Assembly (NCBI RefSeq): GCF_007748035.1
Contig: NZ_CP036278.1
Coordinates: 2,542,001 to 2,606,000, forward strand
Source of the DNA: Aeoliella mucimassa
GTDB lineage: Bacteria > Planctomycetota > Planctomycetia > Pirellulales > Lacipirellulaceae
Length of the DNA stretch: 64,000 nt
Direction of reading: 5' to 3'
Shown here: positions 8,321 through 16,194 of the stretch, piece after piece
How positions within the stretch are numbered: position 1 is the first letter of the stretch
Layout of the letters: every line of letters begins with the position of its first letter
Notes under the pieces: model-generated
The model's database searches: none
Told to the model about the DNA's origin: nothing
The model's input: the letters and a program-made list of their open reading frames with translations, nothing else
Position numbers and translations under genes: made by a program

Positions 8321-11002
8321 ATGCGTCTTCCCCTAAAAGAGTTCCAGATCGAGTCGCTTGAGGCACTCAAGCAATACGCCAGGTCGGTCCGCGACTACAA
8401 GCTGACTGGCAGTCGAGTGCCTGAACGCGATGCGTTTGAAGAGACAACCGCCGGCCGCTCGTACTACCAGACACCTAAGTTTGCGGGGGTGCCGTACGTT
8501 TGCCTCCGCTTACCCACTGGCGGTGGCAAGACGTTGCTCGCTGCCCATGCGGTGGGAGTCGTTGGACGCCATTTGCTCGAAACCGATCAACCCGCCTGCT
8601 TGTGGATTACGCCGAGTACCACGATCCGAGATCAAACCTTGCGGGCGCTCAAGAATCCGTCGCACCCTTACCGAGTAGCCCTTGAAGAAGCCCTCGGCCC
8701 AGCGGTCGAGGTATCGACTATCGAGGAGGTGTTGCTATCGCCGCGGTTGGTGAAAGCTTCGGCCCCGCTGGTAGTGGTTACCACCATCCAATCGTACCGC
8801 GTGCAGGACGACAAGGGGCGGGAATTGGCCGCCGCGCGTCGCATCTATCGCGACAATGGGTACATGCAGGCGGCCCTGGCAGACTTGCCGACGTGGGTCC
8901 GCGACGAATTATCGGCCGATGCCAGCGGTTTGGTCGATCTGTCGCTGGCCAACGCCCTGCGACTTCGGCGGCCAATCGTGATCATGGACGAGGCCCACAA
9001 TGCGCGGACGCCAACGTCGTTCGACTCGCTGGCCCGCTTTGGCCCTTCGTTTGTGTTGGAGTTGACGGCCACGCCGGAGCATGCGCACGATCCGCAGCAC
9101 CCTTCGTCTCCTACGTTTGCGAGCAACGTGCTTCATGCAGTAAGTGCCTTGGAGCTAAAGAACGAGGGGATGATTAAACTGCCGGTCGACTTGGAAAGCC
9201 GCGGCGATTGGCTCGAAGTGCTGGCCGCCACTCATCAGCGGCGCGAAGAGTTAGAAGTAGTCGCCGACCGAGCCCATCACGACAGCGGTTTGCCTTTCTA
9301 TCGCCCGATTGCCCTGATCCAAGCCCAACCAAACAGCAAAACCAAAGAGACCCACACGGTTGAGGTGGTGAAAGAGGCCCTTGTCGAGAAACTGGGAGTG
9401 CCCGAAGAATACGTCCGCATTTGTACGGGAAAGATCGACGAGTTGGGCGACGAGAATCTGATGGCGACCAACTGCCAAGTGCGTTACGTAATTACTGTCG
9501 ATAAGCTTCGCGAAGGTTGGGACTGCCCACTGGCCTACGTGCTGGGTTCCATCGGCAACACCGCCACTGCCACCGCCGTCGAGCAGTTGATTGGTCGCAT
9601 CCTGCGGATGCCGAACGCGACACCGACCCGTGTCCCTGCCCTCGACCGCTCGTACGCGTTTGTGCTGAGCGATTCGGTAGCCGAAACCGCCGGGCAGCTT
9701 CGCGATCAGATGGTGCGGACCTGTGGGTTTGACGAGCGTTCGGCCACCGAAGCGTTTCGGGTCGTCGCCCAAGGGCAACGTCGGATTGGCTTTGGCTCTA
9801 TTCCGCTGGCGAAGGCTCCCGATCCGGAAGTCATGCCCTCTACCCTCGCTGCTAAGGTGAGTTACGACCAAGCCAAGCAGGAGTTAGTGCTTAACGACTT
9901 GCCCTCGGCTGGCGAGGTCCGCTTGCTTCGCGAAGCGGTGGCTAGCGAAAGCGACAAGCAGGCAGTCGATGCCTTTTGGGAAAGCGAACGTCCAGTTGGA
10001 GTCGCTGCCAAGCCGCTCACCGAGTACGCGAAACCGCTACAAGTGCCGCGATTAACGGTGCTGCAGGGCGAGCGACGAACCTTGCTCGAACCGATCGAAC
10101 TCGATCAGTTTGAGTGGGATCTCGACACATGCAATCCGGTTCTCACGGAGACAGAGTTTGCTTCGGAGCTACGGGTTGGTTCGGCAGCTACTATCGACGT
10201 GGAGCCGGCCGAGAATGCCGATGATGGTGGACTGGTAACTCGTATGGCGGGCGACGTTCGGTTACGACAACTAGAGTTGATTGGCGAAGGCGAGGACTGG
10301 ACCGACGTGGAAATCGCTCGCTGGCTCGACCGAGAATTGCACCGGGGCGATTCGCTGCAGGGGTTGCCGCATTCGCAAAGTCAGCCTTGGCTGGCTAAGA
10401 TTGTGGACGGATTGATCGACGCTCGTGGTTTGCAGCGCGGCATGGTGGTGCGTCGCCGGCATGAACTCGCCAAAGTATTGCGGGTAAAAGTTGCCGACCA
10501 TGGCCGGCAACAAATCCGCAAGGCAACCGACCAGTTATTCCAAACCATGCCCGAAGCAGTGCTCACTTCCGACGAACATGCGGTGTGGATTGAAGAGCAG
10601 GAATTTAAACCTGCACGACTAGATGATTCTGCTGTGCGGTTTAACAAGCATGCTTTCGATCAAATCGGGGAGATGAACGACGAAGAGCGGCTGTGCGCCC
10701 AGCATATCGATGCTCACGATAACGTGGAACGCTGGATAAGAAATCCGGAGCGCGAACCCCAAGGGGGCTTTTGGCTTCCGAAGAGTCCAGGCAAGTTCTT
10801 TCCCGACTTTATTGTTGAACTCAAAGATGGCCGTATCGTGATAGTCGAGTACAAAATGGGCAAGATGTCGAACGATCCCGAGGAGTTGCACAAGAAGTCG
10901 GTCGGCGTCTTGTGGGCCGCGCGGAGTGAAGGTCGATGCGGTTTCGCATGGGTGGTCGCCAAGAATTGGACAAGCTTGCTTGATTCTCTTCAAGCCAACT
11001 AA
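8321..11002 (+). CDS. res: type III restriction endonuclease Res subunit (helicase-nuclease)
   Basis: The product is 893 residues. It has SF2 helicase motifs in order: Walker A PTGGGKT (65-71), DEAH (223-226) and TAT (249-251), then a helicase C domain with REGWDCP and a QLIGRILRMP motif VI-like segment. A C-terminal PD-(D/E)xK nuclease is visible as D829 in FFPDFIVEL with E843 and K845 in VEYK. All catalytic residues appear intact, so the subunit should be active when Mod is present. Type III Res requires Mod for site recognition and translocates or slides using ATP before cutting about 25 bases from the site. The start is nine bases after the end of the Mod C-terminal frame, consistent with translational coupling. 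Confidence 0.95.
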   Translation: MRLPLKEFQIESLEALKQYARSVRDYKLTGSRVPERDAFEETTAGRSYYQTPKFAGVPYVCLRLPTGGGKTLLAAHAVGVVGRHLLETDQPACLWITPSTTIRDQTLRALKNPSHPYRVALEEALGPAVEVSTIEEVLLSPRLVKASAPLVVVTTIQSYRVQDDKGRELAAARRIYRDNGYMQAALADLPTWVRDELSADASGLVDLSLANALRLRRPIVIMDEAHNARTPTSFDSLARFGPSFVLELTATPEHAHDPQHPSSPTFASNVLHAVSALELKNEGMIKLPVDLESRGDWLEVLAATHQRREELEVVADRAHHDSGLPFYRPIALIQAQPNSKTKETHTVEVVKEALVEKLGVPEEYVRICTGKIDELGDENLMATNCQVRYVITVDKLREGWDCPLAYVLGSIGNTATATAVEQLIGRILRMPNATPTRVPALDRSYAFVLSDSVAETAGQLRDQMVRTCGFDERSATEAFRVVAQGQRRIGFGSIPLAKAPDPEVMPSTLAAKVSYDQAKQELVLNDLPSAGEVRLLREAVASESDKQAVDAFWESERPVGVAAKPLTEYAKPLQVPRLTVLQGERRTLLEPIELDQFEWDLDTCNPVLTETEFASELRVGSAATIDVEPAENADDGGLVTRMAGDVRLRQLELIGEGEDWTDVEIARWLDRELHRGDSLQGLPHSQSQPWLAKIVDGLIDARGLQRGMVVRRRHELAKVLRVKVADHGRQQIRKATDQLFQTMPEAVLTSDEHAVWIEEQEFKPARLDDSAVRFNKHAFDQIGEMNDEERLCAQHIDAHDNVERWIRNPEREPQGGFWLPKSPGKFFPDFIVELKDGRIVIVEYKMGKMSNDPEELHKKSVGVLWAARSEGRCGFAWVVAKNWTSLLDSLQAN

Positions 11003-11657
11003 ACAGTGGCAATTCAGGTGCTGACTGACAGTCGGTTACGCCCTTGTCCTCTGCGGCTCCGCTCCTCTGCGTGAGAATTCTTGTGTCGCTCCTTGTTCCA
11101 CTTCGCTAGCCTTCGTCTGCAGGCGGAGCGATTTTGCTGGATGTTCCATTTTTCGCTAGGAAATGGCCACCTGTGGTGTTCTAATGGACAGGTTGTGTGT
11201 TGTCCGTTGTTGGTGGTCAGTAGTCCGTTGTTGGAGAGTGGAATGGTTTAGCTATTTTTGAGTTCCCATGAATTACAGCATCGACGCGCAGGCGAATGGT
11301 TGCTTGCGTGGGCGCTCGCCGCTGCGCGGTTGGTAATGCGGTGGTGGGGCTGCGTCGCTGGAAGCTCCTGGACCCACCCTACTGCCCGTTCTAACCCCCA
11401 ACTCCCAACTCCCAACTCAAAATACTTTCCCATGGGTGGGAATCTATTTTGGGCAACTATTGCGGAGGTGTTGATGCAAACTGTTATCTGTCAACGACTT
11501 GCGATAAGTGCGCAGCGGGAAAATAGATTCCCACTCGATGCGTTTTGGGAAATGGGAATCTATTCGAGACCGAAAACCGCTGGTTTTATAGAGTACGCGC
11601 AGATTCAATTTTCCCATCGATGGGAAAATTGGGAATCTATTCGTGAGCGTTGAGAAT
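11003..11657. other. gene-free stretch with repeats between res and trpD
   Basis: No convincing gene is seen in 655 bases. The left half holds two GTCCGTTGTTGG words close together (about 11200-11235). The right half holds a short tandem CCAACT run near 11397-11418 and then five copies of a GGGAATCTATT word around a long palindrome, annotated separately. Part of it may be the 3' untranslated region of trpD, which ends at 11658 on the minus strand. Confidence 0.6.
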
Positions 11658-11662
11658 CTATT
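11438..11662. repeat. five-copy GGGAATCTATT motif cluster
   Basis: The 11-mer GGGAATCTATT occurs at 11438-11448, inverted at 11522-11532, at 11554-11564 and at 11631-11641, with a one-mismatch copy at 11652-11662 that overlaps the 3' end of trpD. Spacings are irregular (roughly 20-105 bases) so this is not a CRISPR. The copies flank a 24-bp palindrome. Confidence 0.75.
11607..11630. repeat. perfect 24-bp palindrome
   Basis: Twelve bases AATTTTCCCATC at 11607-11618 are followed directly by their exact reverse complement at 11619-11630. The palindrome is itself flanked by AGATTC on the left and GGGAATCT on the right, so the inverted symmetry extends further with a two-base bulge. It could be a cruciform, a protein-binding site, or a terminator-like hairpin for trpD. 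Confidence 0.85.
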
Positions 11663-12686
11663 CCGCGGGGCGGTGCGAGAGTTCGGCCAGCTGCGTCAGC
11701 AGGCGGGCGGCGGCTCCGGAGTCGATGGCCTCGGCGGCCAGCTTGGCTGCATCGGCTGGTTGGTCGGCTTTGCCGGCTGCGATCAATCCGGCGGCTGCGT
11801 TGAGGATCACCACGTCGCGCGGGGGGCCTTGCTCTCCGTCGAGGAGTCGGCGAACCAGCGCGGCGCTTTCGTCCGGCGTGTCGATCGACAGTGCTTCGAC
11901 CGGCGAGGTCGTCAATCCAAAATCCGCAGGGGTCCAAGTGAACGCATCCATCGAATCGGGCGTGACCCGCAGCACCTCGGTGGGACCGCTGCAGGAGACG
12001 TCGCCCATGCCATCGTGGCCGTGCACGACGAGCGTGCAAGCGGTGCCGAGTCGCTGCATGGCCGCAGCAAGCAGCTCGGTCAACTCGCCCCGCCCTGCCC
12101 CGAGCAGTTGGTACTCGGCCGCAGCGGGGTTGGCCAGCGGACCAAGCACGTTAAAGATAGTGCGGATGCCGAGTTGCCGGCGCACTGGGGCGACGTGCCG
12201 CATGGCTGGATGGGCGAGCGGGGCAAAGCAAAAGCAAAGCCCCAGTTGGTCGAGGCAAGCTTCGACCTGTTCGCGACTCGCGTCGAGATTCACGCCGAGT
12301 GCGGCGAGCACGTCGGCCGAACCGCTGCGGCTCGTAACGCTGCGATTGCCATGCTTGGCGACCGGCACTCCCGCCGCGGCAGCGACGATGGCCGCGGTGG
12401 TGCTGATGTTGAACGTCTGCGAACTTCCGCCGCCGGTGCCGCAGGTGTCGAGCAGCCCGGTGCGAGCGGTACGGATGGTGGTCATGTGTTGCCGCATCGC
12501 CGTGGCGGCTCCCACCACCTCGTCGACTGTCTCCCCCTTGGCGGCAAGCCCCGAGAGGAGCAAGCCGATTTCCTCATCGGTGCAGGCACCCTGCATCATG
12601 AGGTCCATGGCGGTGTGCATTTGGTCTTCGGTGAGATCGATGCCGCCAGCGACACGACCGATGAGTTCTGCAATTTGTGGATTCAT
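11658..12686 (-). CDS. trpD: anthranilate phosphoribosyltransferase
   Basis: This 342-residue protein matches TrpD, which transfers the phosphoribosyl group of PRPP to anthranilate in tryptophan synthesis. The PRPP-binding segment DTCGTGGG is followed by TFNISTTAA, and later KHGNRSVTSRSGSADVLAALG and the NVLGPLANP segment, all family hallmarks. The length is normal for the family (330-350). No other trp gene is adjacent, so the pathway is dispersed here. The 3' end overlaps the last copy of the GGGAATCTATT repeat by a few bases. Confidence 0.96.
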   Translation of the reverse strand: MNPQIAELIGRVAGGIDLTEDQMHTAMDLMMQGACTDEEIGLLLSGLAAKGETVDEVVGAATAMRQHMTTIRTARTGLLDTCGTGGGSSQTFNISTTAAIVAAAAGVPVAKHGNRSVTSRSGSADVLAALGVNLDASREQVEACLDQLGLCFCFAPLAHPAMRHVAPVRRQLGIRTIFNVLGPLANPAAAEYQLLGAGRGELTELLAAAMQRLGTACTLVVHGHDGMGDVSCSGPTEVLRVTPDSMDAFTWTPADFGLTTSPVEALSIDTPDESAALVRRLLDGEQGPPRDVVILNAAAGLIAAGKADQPADAAKLAAEAIDSGAAARLLTQLAELSHRPAE

Positions 12687-12901
12687 GTTGGAAGAAATGA
12701 AGGCTCGAAACTAGTCGGAAATAGGAGCAGCTACAGTGATCATGTGTTTTTGCAACCCTCCAGCGTATCATACCTGATAAGGCAAGCCCATCTGTCCTCT
12801 TGCTGCGGATTGTGCTATGGTGCGCGGCTCGGGACGGGGGCAAGGCAGCGGAGTTGCCTGCCGAATTGAGACAAACCCATGTTTAGCCGCGAGAGGTACT
12901 G

Positions 12902-13831
12902 ATGCCCCGCAAAGTGATTTTGGATATGGATCCTGGCTACAGCGACGCTGTAGCGTTGTGCGTTGCGCTGGCCGCCGAGGAACTGGACGTGGTGGCCGTG
13001 ACCGCAACCGGCGGTAACGTGGGGCCTAAGCTCACGAGCCGCAACGTGCAGGCGATCATCGAGCAGCTCGATCCGAAACGCTGGCCCCGCATTGGAGGGG
13101 CCTCGCCCGACCAGATTCTCCGCACCGACGCCCGCCACTTGCACGGCGAGGATGGCCTGTGCGGCGCGAACTTCCAGGTTGCTGAACTGGCGAACCGCCA
13201 TATGTCGGTCAAAGTGCTCGGCGACGAGATTCGTCGCGCTCCGGGTGACATTACGCTGATCGCGACCGGACCGATGTCGAACGTGTTCGACCTGCTGCGT
13301 TACGATCCCGATTTGGCCAGCCAGATTGGGCACCTGATCATGTGCGGAGGTGCGGTTGCCGCGCCGGGCGACGTGACTCCCTCGGCTGAGTTCAACATCT
13401 ACTGCGACAGCGAAGCGGCCAAGCAGGTGTTTGGCTCGCCGGTCACGAAGACGCTGATTCCGCTCGACGTGACACGTAACGTGATGTTGACGTTCGATTT
13501 CCTCGAACGACTGAAGAAACGAGATTCGCGGACCTCGAATCTGCTGCAGCGAATTTTGCCAGGAGCGTACCGCAGCGCGCGTCAGCATCTTGGCGTCGAA
13601 GGAGTCTACGTGAACGACGCAGTCGCGGTCGTCGCAGCGATGCGTCCTTCGCTGTTCACCATCGAACGGATGTATGGCGACGTAGAGACCGCTGGCACGC
13701 TCACGCATGGCGCAACGGTGTTCGATCGCCGACCGAACTCGGTGGAGCAGCCGAACATCGACGTCGCCATGGAAATGGACGCCGCGGCCGTGGAAGCAGT
13801 GATCGTGCAAACGCTGGAGTCAGCGCCGTAA
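12902..13831 (+). CDS. inosine-uridine nucleoside hydrolase family protein
   Basis: The 309-residue product begins with LDMDPGYSDAVAL, the N-terminal calcium-binding aspartate cluster of nucleoside hydrolases (D8, D10, D15; the canonical form is DTDPGxDDA). Also visible are TGPMSNVFDLLRYDP and MCGGAV followed by EFNIYCDSEAAKQVF, which match the substrate-binding region. Such enzymes cleave the N-glycosidic bond of ribonucleosides. The substitution of one Asp by Ser in the N-terminal motif (GYSDA instead of GIDDA) is slightly unusual and could alter metal binding. It stands alone between trpD and the protease gene. Confidence 0.92.
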   Translation: MPRKVILDMDPGYSDAVALCVALAAEELDVVAVTATGGNVGPKLTSRNVQAIIEQLDPKRWPRIGGASPDQILRTDARHLHGEDGLCGANFQVAELANRHMSVKVLGDEIRRAPGDITLIATGPMSNVFDLLRYDPDLASQIGHLIMCGGAVAAPGDVTPSAEFNIYCDSEAAKQVFGSPVTKTLIPLDVTRNVMLTFDFLERLKKRDSRTSNLLQRILPGAYRSARQHLGVEGVYVNDAVAVVAAMRPSLFTIERMYGDVETAGTLTHGATVFDRRPNSVEQPNIDVAMEMDAAAVEAVIVQTLESAP

Positions 13832-13844
13832 GAAGCGGCGATGG

Positions 13845-15005
13845 CTATTTGCCATTCGACTTTTTGTGGGTCGCGATTTTCACGTCGATTTTCATCGCCT
13901 GACGGTCACGAAACACGATGAGCGGAACCTCGCGACCAATCTCGGTGAGCCCTACCAGACTAATCAGATGATCCATGTCCTCTACGCGAACTCCGTTGTA
14001 GAGCAGGATGACGTCGTTCTCTTTGAGCCTTGCCAGATCGGCCGGCGAGTTGGGTTCGACTGCTTTAATGCGTGTGCCCGATAGCACGGTGAGCCCCAGC
14101 GCCTGGGCGCGACGCTCATCGAACAGCGAGTCGAGCGTAACGCCGAGAAAGCCGTGCTTGACCTGGCCATTGGTAATCAGGTCCTTGGCAATGCGCGTGA
14201 CCACGTTGATGGGAATCGAAAAGCCGATGCCCTCGTTGCCGCCCGAGTTGCTGGCGATCGCGGTGTTGATGCCGACGACTTCGCCGCGGAGGTTGATGAG
14301 TGGACCGCCGCTGTTGCCGGGGTTGATGGCCGCATCAGTCTGCAAGAAGTTCTGCAGGCGGACGTCGCCATCGCCGAGGTCGAGATTGTAACGACCTTTG
14401 GCGCTGATGATGCCGCGGGTCACGCTTTGGCTCAGCCCGAACGGGCTGCCGACTGCGAGTACCTGTTCGCCGATATCGATGGTGTCGCTATTGCCCATGC
14501 GGGCGGCGACGAGATTCGGGTCGGCGATTCGCATCACTGCGACATCGGTTTGCGAGTCGCTCCAGATGCGATTCGGGTGCAGGTTCGTTCCATCGGCAAA
14601 ATGAACGTTGATCAGTGCTTCGGACGAGTTCTTGATCACATGGCGATTGGTCAACACGTATGGCTTGCCATTCAAAGTGACCACGACGCCGGAGCCCGCT
14701 TCTTGAACGTCGGAGCGGCCGCGAGCTTCGCGGACCGGGCTGGCTTCGATATGCACGACCGAAGGAGTCACGAGTTTGACCACCCGCTTGATGATGCCGA
14801 GTTCGCGATCCAAGGCTGCGACATCGCGAGCGAGTTGGTCGTACGCCTGTTCGCGCTCGGAATCCGCGTTGACCCCCGGAGGTGCTTCGAGTGCAGCGAG
14901 CTGACCTTGGGCCAGCGGAGCCGACTCGACCATCACCAAGACGACGAGTGAACAGAGGACGTAACGCAGAGAGTGGGGAACAAAATGCACGAATTCAAGC
15001 CTCAA
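13845..15005 (-). CDS. HtrA/DegP-like S1C serine protease with one PDZ domain
   Basis: The product is up to 386 residues. The first codon is TTG at 15005, with an alternative GTG at 14990; both precede a signal sequence (LRYVLCSLVVLVMVESAPLAQG). The trypsin-like domain has the full triad: H122 in TNRHVI, D154 in QTDVAVM, S232 in NPGNSGGPL. One PDZ domain follows, recognisable from KHGFLGVTLD, PNSPADLARLKENDVILLYNG and the C-terminal strand. It should be a periplasmic quality-control protease or chaperone. It converges with the nucleoside hydrolase gene, with 13 bases between stops. Confidence 0.94.
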   Translation of the reverse strand: MRLEFVHFVPHSLRYVLCSLVVLVMVESAPLAQGQLAALEAPPGVNADSEREQAYDQLARDVAALDRELGIIKRVVKLVTPSVVHIEASPVREARGRSDVQEAGSGVVVTLNGKPYVLTNRHVIKNSSEALINVHFADGTNLHPNRIWSDSQTDVAVMRIADPNLVAARMGNSDTIDIGEQVLAVGSPFGLSQSVTRGIISAKGRYNLDLGDGDVRLQNFLQTDAAINPGNSGGPLINLRGEVVGINTAIASNSGGNEGIGFSIPINVVTRIAKDLITNGQVKHGFLGVTLDSLFDERRAQALGLTVLSGTRIKAVEPNSPADLARLKENDVILLYNGVRVEDMDHLISLVGLTEIGREVPLIVFRDRQAMKIDVKIATHKKSNGK

Positions 15006-15103
15006 ATAGCCGGAATGTGGCCGACAGCAACGCTGCCGAATTATAACCTATGAATCCAACTTGCCGAGTCGTTTGCCGACGGAACCCTCGAGAGTTTGCC
15101 CAT

Positions 15104-15137
15104 AAAAAAAGCCACTGGCGCGTAGCCAGCGGCTTTA
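15104..15137 (-). terminator. rho-independent terminator of the DksA/TraR-type gene
   Basis: On the minus strand AAAGCCGCTGGC and GCCAGTGGCTTT pair with one mismatch around a 5-base loop, followed by a run of seven T (plus-strand A run at 15104-15110). It lies about 40 bases after the stop of the minus-strand gene ending at 15176. Confidence 0.85.
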
Positions 15138-15175
15138 TGTGGATGAGCATAAGTTTGCGGCCCCGCGAGGGGCAC

Positions 15176-15616
15176 CTACAGCTCGAGGTCGGTCATCGAC
15201 ACGTCGGCATCGGTGTAACCCGCATCCACCACGCGACCCCAGTTGGCGTCGCGGCGAGCGTCGAGTTCGCCGGTTTCGGCAGCACGTTGGCACTCGATGC
15301 ACATTGTCGCGTAGGGCAAAGCCTGCAGGCGAGCCAAGGGGATTTTGGCAGCGCAGATCTCGCAATTGCCATAATTTCCCTGACGCATCGTGTCCAATGC
15401 TCGCTCAATGTTAGCCAGTTCGCGGCTTTCGACTTCGGCCAATTGCGAGCTAATTTCGTCCTGGGCCGAGTCGAGGGCAGCATCCACAACGTCGCTGCCA
15501 GACTGTTCACGAAGTTGCTTGAGCAAGCTCAAGTCGCCAGCCAGAGCTCGTCGCAGGGCGTCGCGCCGTTTGACGAGAATGTCTCGCATTTTCTCGATGG
15601 AATCTTTACGGGCCAT
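15176..15616 (-). CDS. DksA/TraR-family zinc-finger protein
   Basis: I start at ATG 15616 (MARKDSIEKMRD) because GAGGAG lies eight bases upstream on the coding strand; the longer open frame has no such signal. The 146-residue product has an N-terminal helical coiled-coil region with basic and Gln/Glu residues, then a C-terminal four-cysteine zinc finger: CEIC, 17 residues, then CIEC, as in DksA/TraR. These proteins bind RNA polymerase through the secondary channel and modulate transcription. The acidic tip residues of true DksA cannot be assigned with confidence. The gene has its own terminator downstream. Confidence 0.9.
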   Translation of the reverse strand: MARKDSIEKMRDILVKRRDALRRALAGDLSLLKQLREQSGSDVVDAALDSAQDEISSQLAEVESRELANIERALDTMRQGNYGNCEICAAKIPLARLQALPYATMCIECQRAAETGELDARRDANWGRVVDAGYTDADVSMTDLEL

Positions 15617-16194
15617 GGTGTACTCCTCTGTTGCCGGTTGCTGCGTGGCTGTTGGCCTGCCACGCCGACCCTGGGTCCTGATCCTCCTCCAGCACAAAAA
15701 AGGCCATTGGTGGTTGGAATAGGGAACGTCGAAAATTGCCCCAGCTGTGAGCGATTTGGGCCGCAGGTGCAGGGGTTACGGTAACTATAGTACGCATCCG
15801 CAGGGGGGAAGGTTGCAACAAGTCAGGAATTTGCCGACTGTTTTCGATCCATCAGAAGAACCACCCTAAGTAATACTATCGCAACAACTTAGCCTTTCTG
15901 GCGGGGTAGGCAAGGTGGGGGTAACAGGGAATTTCCCCCTTCCTGCGGCATCGGACACCTGGGTTTCCAGGGGGAGATTGTCACCTCCCAAATCGGCAGG
16001 ACCCGCCCAGACGGATGAGGAGGTTCTCTCTAGTTTCTAGAACTTCCGCAGCCGACCGGTTCGATTTTGACCATCCCACGGATGCGAGCTAGATCATTGC
16101 AGCGGAGATTGCATGCGCGGCCGAAATGCCATGGTTTTACTCGCTGATTAGTACTTGGAATCCACTCTCCCTGAAAGTCCCCACCCTCGCAAAG
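15617..16194. other. gene-free divergent upstream region
   Basis: This 578-base region separates the divergent DksA/TraR-type and FHA genes and must hold both promoters. I see a GGGGGTAAC..TTTCCCCC partial inverted repeat near 15915-15945, but no consensus promoter or RNA gene I would defend. Confidence 0.5.
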
